A stretch of DNA of 54,325 bases from Streptomyces glaucescens (lineage in GTDB: Bacteria > Actinomycetota > Actinomycetes > Streptomycetales > Streptomycetaceae). The DNA is taken from the NCBI RefSeq assembly GCF_002154375.1, contig NZ_MUND01000058.1, positions 1 through 54,325 on the forward strand. Direction: 5' to 3'. The position numbers and the translations under genes are program-made. The notes below the pieces were generated by a model. The model had not been told where the DNA came from and searched no databases. It saw only the letters and a list, made by a program, of their open reading frames with translations. Positions 51,811 through 54,325 of the stretch are shown in pieces. Within the stretch, counting starts at the first letter, position 1, and every line of letters begins with the position of its first letter.

Positions 51811-52779
51811 TCACTTGCCGCCGTTGATGACGGCTTCCTCGACGGCGCCCTCGGCGACGCCCCACTTGTCGAGGATCTTGCCGTACTCGCCATTGGCGAT
51901 GATCGCGTCCAGGGCGGCCTTCAGCGCGTCCCGCAGCTGGGCGTCGTTCTTGGCGACCGCGATGCCGTACGGCGCCGCTTCCACCTGCTCGCCGACCAGC
52001 TGGAAGTCCTTGCCGCCGCCGGAGGTCTTCACGGCGTACGCGGCGACCGGGAAGTCCGAGGAGCCGGCGTCCGCGCCGCCGCCGCGCAGGCGGGTCTGGG
52101 CCTGCTGGTCGTTGTCGAAGGCCTCGATGGAGAGCTTCTTGTTCTTCGGGCACTTCTTCGCCTCGGCCTTGGCCAGGTCCTCGGAGACCGTGCCCCGCTG
52201 CACCACGACCTTCTTGCCGCACAGGTCGGACCAGGCCTTGATGCCCTGGTCGTCACCCTTCTTGGTGTAGATCGAGACACCCGCGGTGAAGTAGTCGACG
52301 AAGTCGACGCCCTCGCCGACCTTCTTGCCGGTGTCGGAGTCGATGCCCTCCTGGCGGTCCTTGGTGTCGGTCATCGCGGACATGGCGATGTCGTAGCGAC
52401 CCGAGCGCAGACCGGTGATCAGGGAGTCGAAGGTGCCGTTCTCGAACTGGAACTCGACACCGAGCTGCTTGCCCATGGCGGCGGCGATGTCCGGGTCGAT
52501 GCCGACCGTGTTGCCGGAGGCGTCCTTGAACTCGACGGGCGCGTACGCGATGTCCGAACCGACCTTGATGGCGCCCTTGTCGCGGATCTCCTGGGGGAGC
52601 CGGTCGGCCAGCGGCGCCTCCACGGTCCTCGTCGCGGTGTCCGTGCTGCCCGAGCCGCCGGCCTTGTCCGTCTGGTCGCCGCAGCCGGTGAGCAGCAGGG
52701 CGCCTGCGACCGCGATCGAGCCGACCGCGGCTAGCCGGGAACGCGCGGCGGTCGGACGACGGGTGGAGCTTGCGGTCAT
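51811..52779 (-). CDS. amino-acid ABC transporter substrate-binding lipoprotein
   Basis: 322 residues from ATG 52779 with CGGAGGAA upstream. Twin-Arg-like basic N-terminus, hydrophobic segment and lipobox LTGC (C33) make it a lipoprotein. Ligand domain (SBP_bac_3): GAIKVGSDIAYAPVEFKD (about 89-106), GIDPDIAAAMGKQLGV and GRYDIAMSAMTDTKDRQ. It captures a polar amino acid outside the membrane for the downstream permease/ATPase. The 550-base region before it contains the operon promoter. Confidence 0.94.
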   Translation of the reverse strand: MTASSTRRPTAARSRLAAVGSIAVAGALLLTGCGDQTDKAGGSGSTDTATRTVEAPLADRLPQEIRDKGAIKVGSDIAYAPVEFKDASGNTVGIDPDIAAAMGKQLGVEFQFENGTFDSLITGLRSGRYDIAMSAMTDTKDRQEGIDSDTGKKVGEGVDFVDYFTAGVSIYTKKGDDQGIKAWSDLCGKKVVVQRGTVSEDLAKAEAKKCPKNKKLSIEAFDNDQQAQTRLRGGGADAGSSDFPVAAYAVKTSGGGKDFQLVGEQVEAAPYGIAVAKNDAQLRDALKAALDAIIANGEYGKILDKWGVAEGAVEEAVINGGK

Positions 52780-53329
52780 TTTGGGTTCCTCCGGCGGATG
52801 GGTGGAGTTGCCGATGGGTCGACGAGAACACACACCTTCGGGTGTCGCGACCTCGTGTGATTACGGCATCTTGCCATTCGGACTGAGCCATTCAGGGGAC
52901 TCGCCATGTCAAAATCGGATAACGGGTGACCCCCGAACCGCATCACTCCGGACAACACGGCCGCACCTTCTGCGGGAATCCCTCCCTCCGGCCGGAAGAT
53001 CTTCAGCTCGTCTCACGATGTGGATGTTCGAAACCTGCGCTATGCCGGTTGTCGATCGTTTGTCAAGGGTTTGTCGAGCCCTTGTCCCCATATTCATCCA
53101 TGAGTCGCGGCACCGGCATGTGACCTTCGTGTTATGGACTCGTCGGCGATGCCCTCTGTCCGGTAAGAAGGTTCTTTACACCCCTCATCCGGGGCAGGGC
53201 GCGTGTGCGGCGCGCCCGTCGCGTAGGAGCCCGACGCATCCGTCACGGGGTCCTCGCGGTGCCCGCCCACCCCTCACCAGGAGTGGAACCAAACCCTCAA
53301 ATCAATGAACACTTAAGGGGTAAAACGAA
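52780..53329. promoter_or_regulatory. divergent regulatory region between the amino-acid ABC operon and malic enzyme gene
   Basis: About 550 bases without a convincing gene; short frames lack ribosome binding sites and codon bias. A CAAGGG/CCCTTG inverted repeat with a 9-base loop (53064-53084), flanked by repeated TTGTC words, is a possible operator. It is less GC-rich than neighbouring coding DNA, as expected for promoters. Individual -35/-10 elements could not be fixed. Confidence 0.55.
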
Positions 53330-54325
53330 GTGGCAGCGGAGATCGTCAATCCTCGCAGCGAGACTCATACGGATCAGGAGGGCGGTGCGGAGCCCCTCGA
53401 TTCCTTCGACCCGGCCTTCGCGCTGCACCGCGGCGGCAAGATGGCCGTGCAGGCCACCGTGCCGGTCCGGGACAAGGACGACCTGAGCCTGGCGTACACG
53501 CCCGGCGTCGCGAAAGTGTGCACCGCGATCGCCGAGCAGCCGGACCTCGTGCACGACTACACCTGGAAGTCGTCGGTCGTGGCCGTCGTGACGGACGGTA
53601 CGGCCGTGCTCGGCCTCGGCGACATCGGACCCGAAGCCTCCCTTCCCGTGATGGAAGGCAAGGCCATCCTCTTCAAGCAGTTCGGCGGCGTCGACGCGGT
53701 GCCGATCGCGCTGGCCTGCACCGACGTCGACGAGATCGTCGAGACCGTGGTGCGGCTCGCCCCCTCCTTCGGCGGTGTGAACCTGGAGGACATCTCGGCA
53801 CCCCGGTGCTTCGAGATCGAGCGCCGGCTCCAGGAGCGGCTCGACATCCCGATCTTCCACGACGACCAGCACGGCACGGCCGTCGTCACGCTGGCCGCGC
53901 TGCGGAACGCGGCCCGGCTCAGCGGACGGGAGATCGGGCAGCTGCGGGCCGTCATCTCGGGCGCCGGCGCGGCCGGTGTCGCCATCGCCAAGATGCTGGT
54001 CGAGGCCGGCATCGGCGATGTCGCGGTGGCCGACCGCAAGGGCGTCGTCTCGGCGGACCGGGAGGACCTGACGGACGTCAAGCGCCAGCTGGCCGGGTTC
54101 ACGAACAAGGCCGGTCTCAGCGGCTCGCTGGAGGACGCCCTCGCGGGCGCCGACGTCTTCATCGGCGTCTCCGGCGGCACGGTCGCGGAGGAGGCCGTCG
54201 CCTCCATGGCCGAGGGCGCGTTCGTCTTCGCCATGGCCAACCCGAACCCCGAGGTGCACCCGGACGTCGCGCACAAGTACGCGGCCGTCGTCGCCACGGG
54301 CCGGTCCGACTTCCCGAACCAGATC
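53330..54325 (+). CDS. NAD(P)-dependent malic enzyme, 3' end cut off by window edge
   Basis: 332 codons are open from GTG 53330 (AAGGGG nine bases upstream) to the window end. Malic-enzyme features: [10 protein letters not shown] (catalytic Tyr), [20 protein letters not shown] (catalytic Lys), [16 protein letters not shown] and DDQHGTAVV (metal ligands), then the nucleotide fold [15 protein letters not shown]. It decarboxylates malate to pyruvate with NAD(P)H formation. Beginning at residue 1 it lacks a phosphotransacetylase domain so far; whether one follows cannot be seen. Confidence 0.93.
   Translation, partial: MAAEIVNPRSETHTDQEGGAEPLDSFDPAFALHRGGKMAVQATVPVRDKDDLSLAYTPGVAKVCTAIAEQPDLVHDYTWKSSVVAVVTDGTAVLGLGDIGPEASLPVMEGKAILFKQFGGVDAVPIALACTDVDEIVETVVRLAPSFGGVNLEDISAPRCFEIERRLQERLDIPIFHDDQHGTAVVTLAALRNAARLSGREIGQLRAVISGAGAAGVAIAKMLVEAGIGDVAVADRKGVVSADREDLTDVKRQLAGFTNKAGLSGSLEDALAGADVFIGVSGGTVAEEAVASMAEGAFVFAMANPNPEVHPDVAHKYAAVVATGRSDFPNQI

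Noticed and set aside
52926-53123. 65-codon frame in the region before the malic enzyme gene
   Set aside because: No ribosome binding site, no codon bias, poor composition. It lies in AT-richer promoter DNA.

Overview
The window comes from a high-GC actinobacterium, almost certainly a Streptomyces. The coding DNA has extreme GC bias at third codon positions. Diagnostic streptomycete genes are present: sigR-rsrA, epi-isozizaene synthase with CYP170, dasR-dasABC, wblE, a sigH-type sigma factor with its anti-sigma factor, and sodN-sodX. From memory, the gene order follows the S. coelicolor SCO5215-SCO5261 core region; I could not run an alignment. No tRNA, rRNA, CRISPR array, prophage or intact insertion sequence is visible.

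Layout. 0-8.2 kb: a truncated M50-type membrane peptidase, an SRAP/YedK-like protein, an alpha/beta hydrolase, the thiol-oxidative-stress pair sigR-rsrA behind a textbook sigma-R promoter, two membrane HD-domain proteins (one canonical HD-GYP, one degenerate), a TPR protein and peptide deformylase. 8.2-10.9 kb: the two-gene albaflavenone operon. 10.9-14.6 kb: class Ia ribonucleotide reductase nrdAB (minus strand) behind a cobalamin riboswitch. 14.6-17.5 kb: an acetyltransferase and a MctP-like transporter with a DUF3311 partner; the mctP frame runs into an unrelated 99-codon stretch. 17.6-29.6 kb: the aminosugar/DasR island, with dasR, dasABC, a GH3 hexosaminidase, nagB, a SIS-domain isomerase, several dre operators and the probable site of small RNA scr5239. 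29.6-37.3 kb: regulatory and stress genes (PdtaS-like kinase, wblE, a diacylglycerol-kinase-like lipid kinase, sigma factor with overlapping anti-sigma factor, zinc-finger protein, Na+/H+ antiporter). 37.4-39.5 kb: a stand-alone TIR protein, a PLP enzyme and an amidase. 39.8-42.7 kb: a Family 2B encapsulin shell gene followed by a polyprenyl diphosphate synthase with a long disordered N-terminal tail, i.e. a probable isoprenoid nanocompartment. 42.8-49.9 kb: small accessory enzymes, TetR regulators and the Ni-superoxide dismutase locus. 50.0-54.3 kb: a glutamate-type ABC transporter and a truncated malic enzyme.

How the parts connect. DasR ties chitin/GlcNAc uptake (DasABC), intracellular hexosaminidase and NagB together. 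The dre site over a promoter at about 29.25 kb matches published DasR dependence of scr5239, linking aminosugar sensing to central carbon metabolism. Two isoprenoid systems lie about 30 kb apart: the soluble epi-isozizaene/P450 pair and the encapsulin-linked prenyl synthase. Oxidative-stress functions (SigR/RsrA, SigH-type sigma factor, NiSOD) are also concentrated here. At least five genes appear to have leaderless promoters (TANNNT followed by 6-7 bases and then the start codon).
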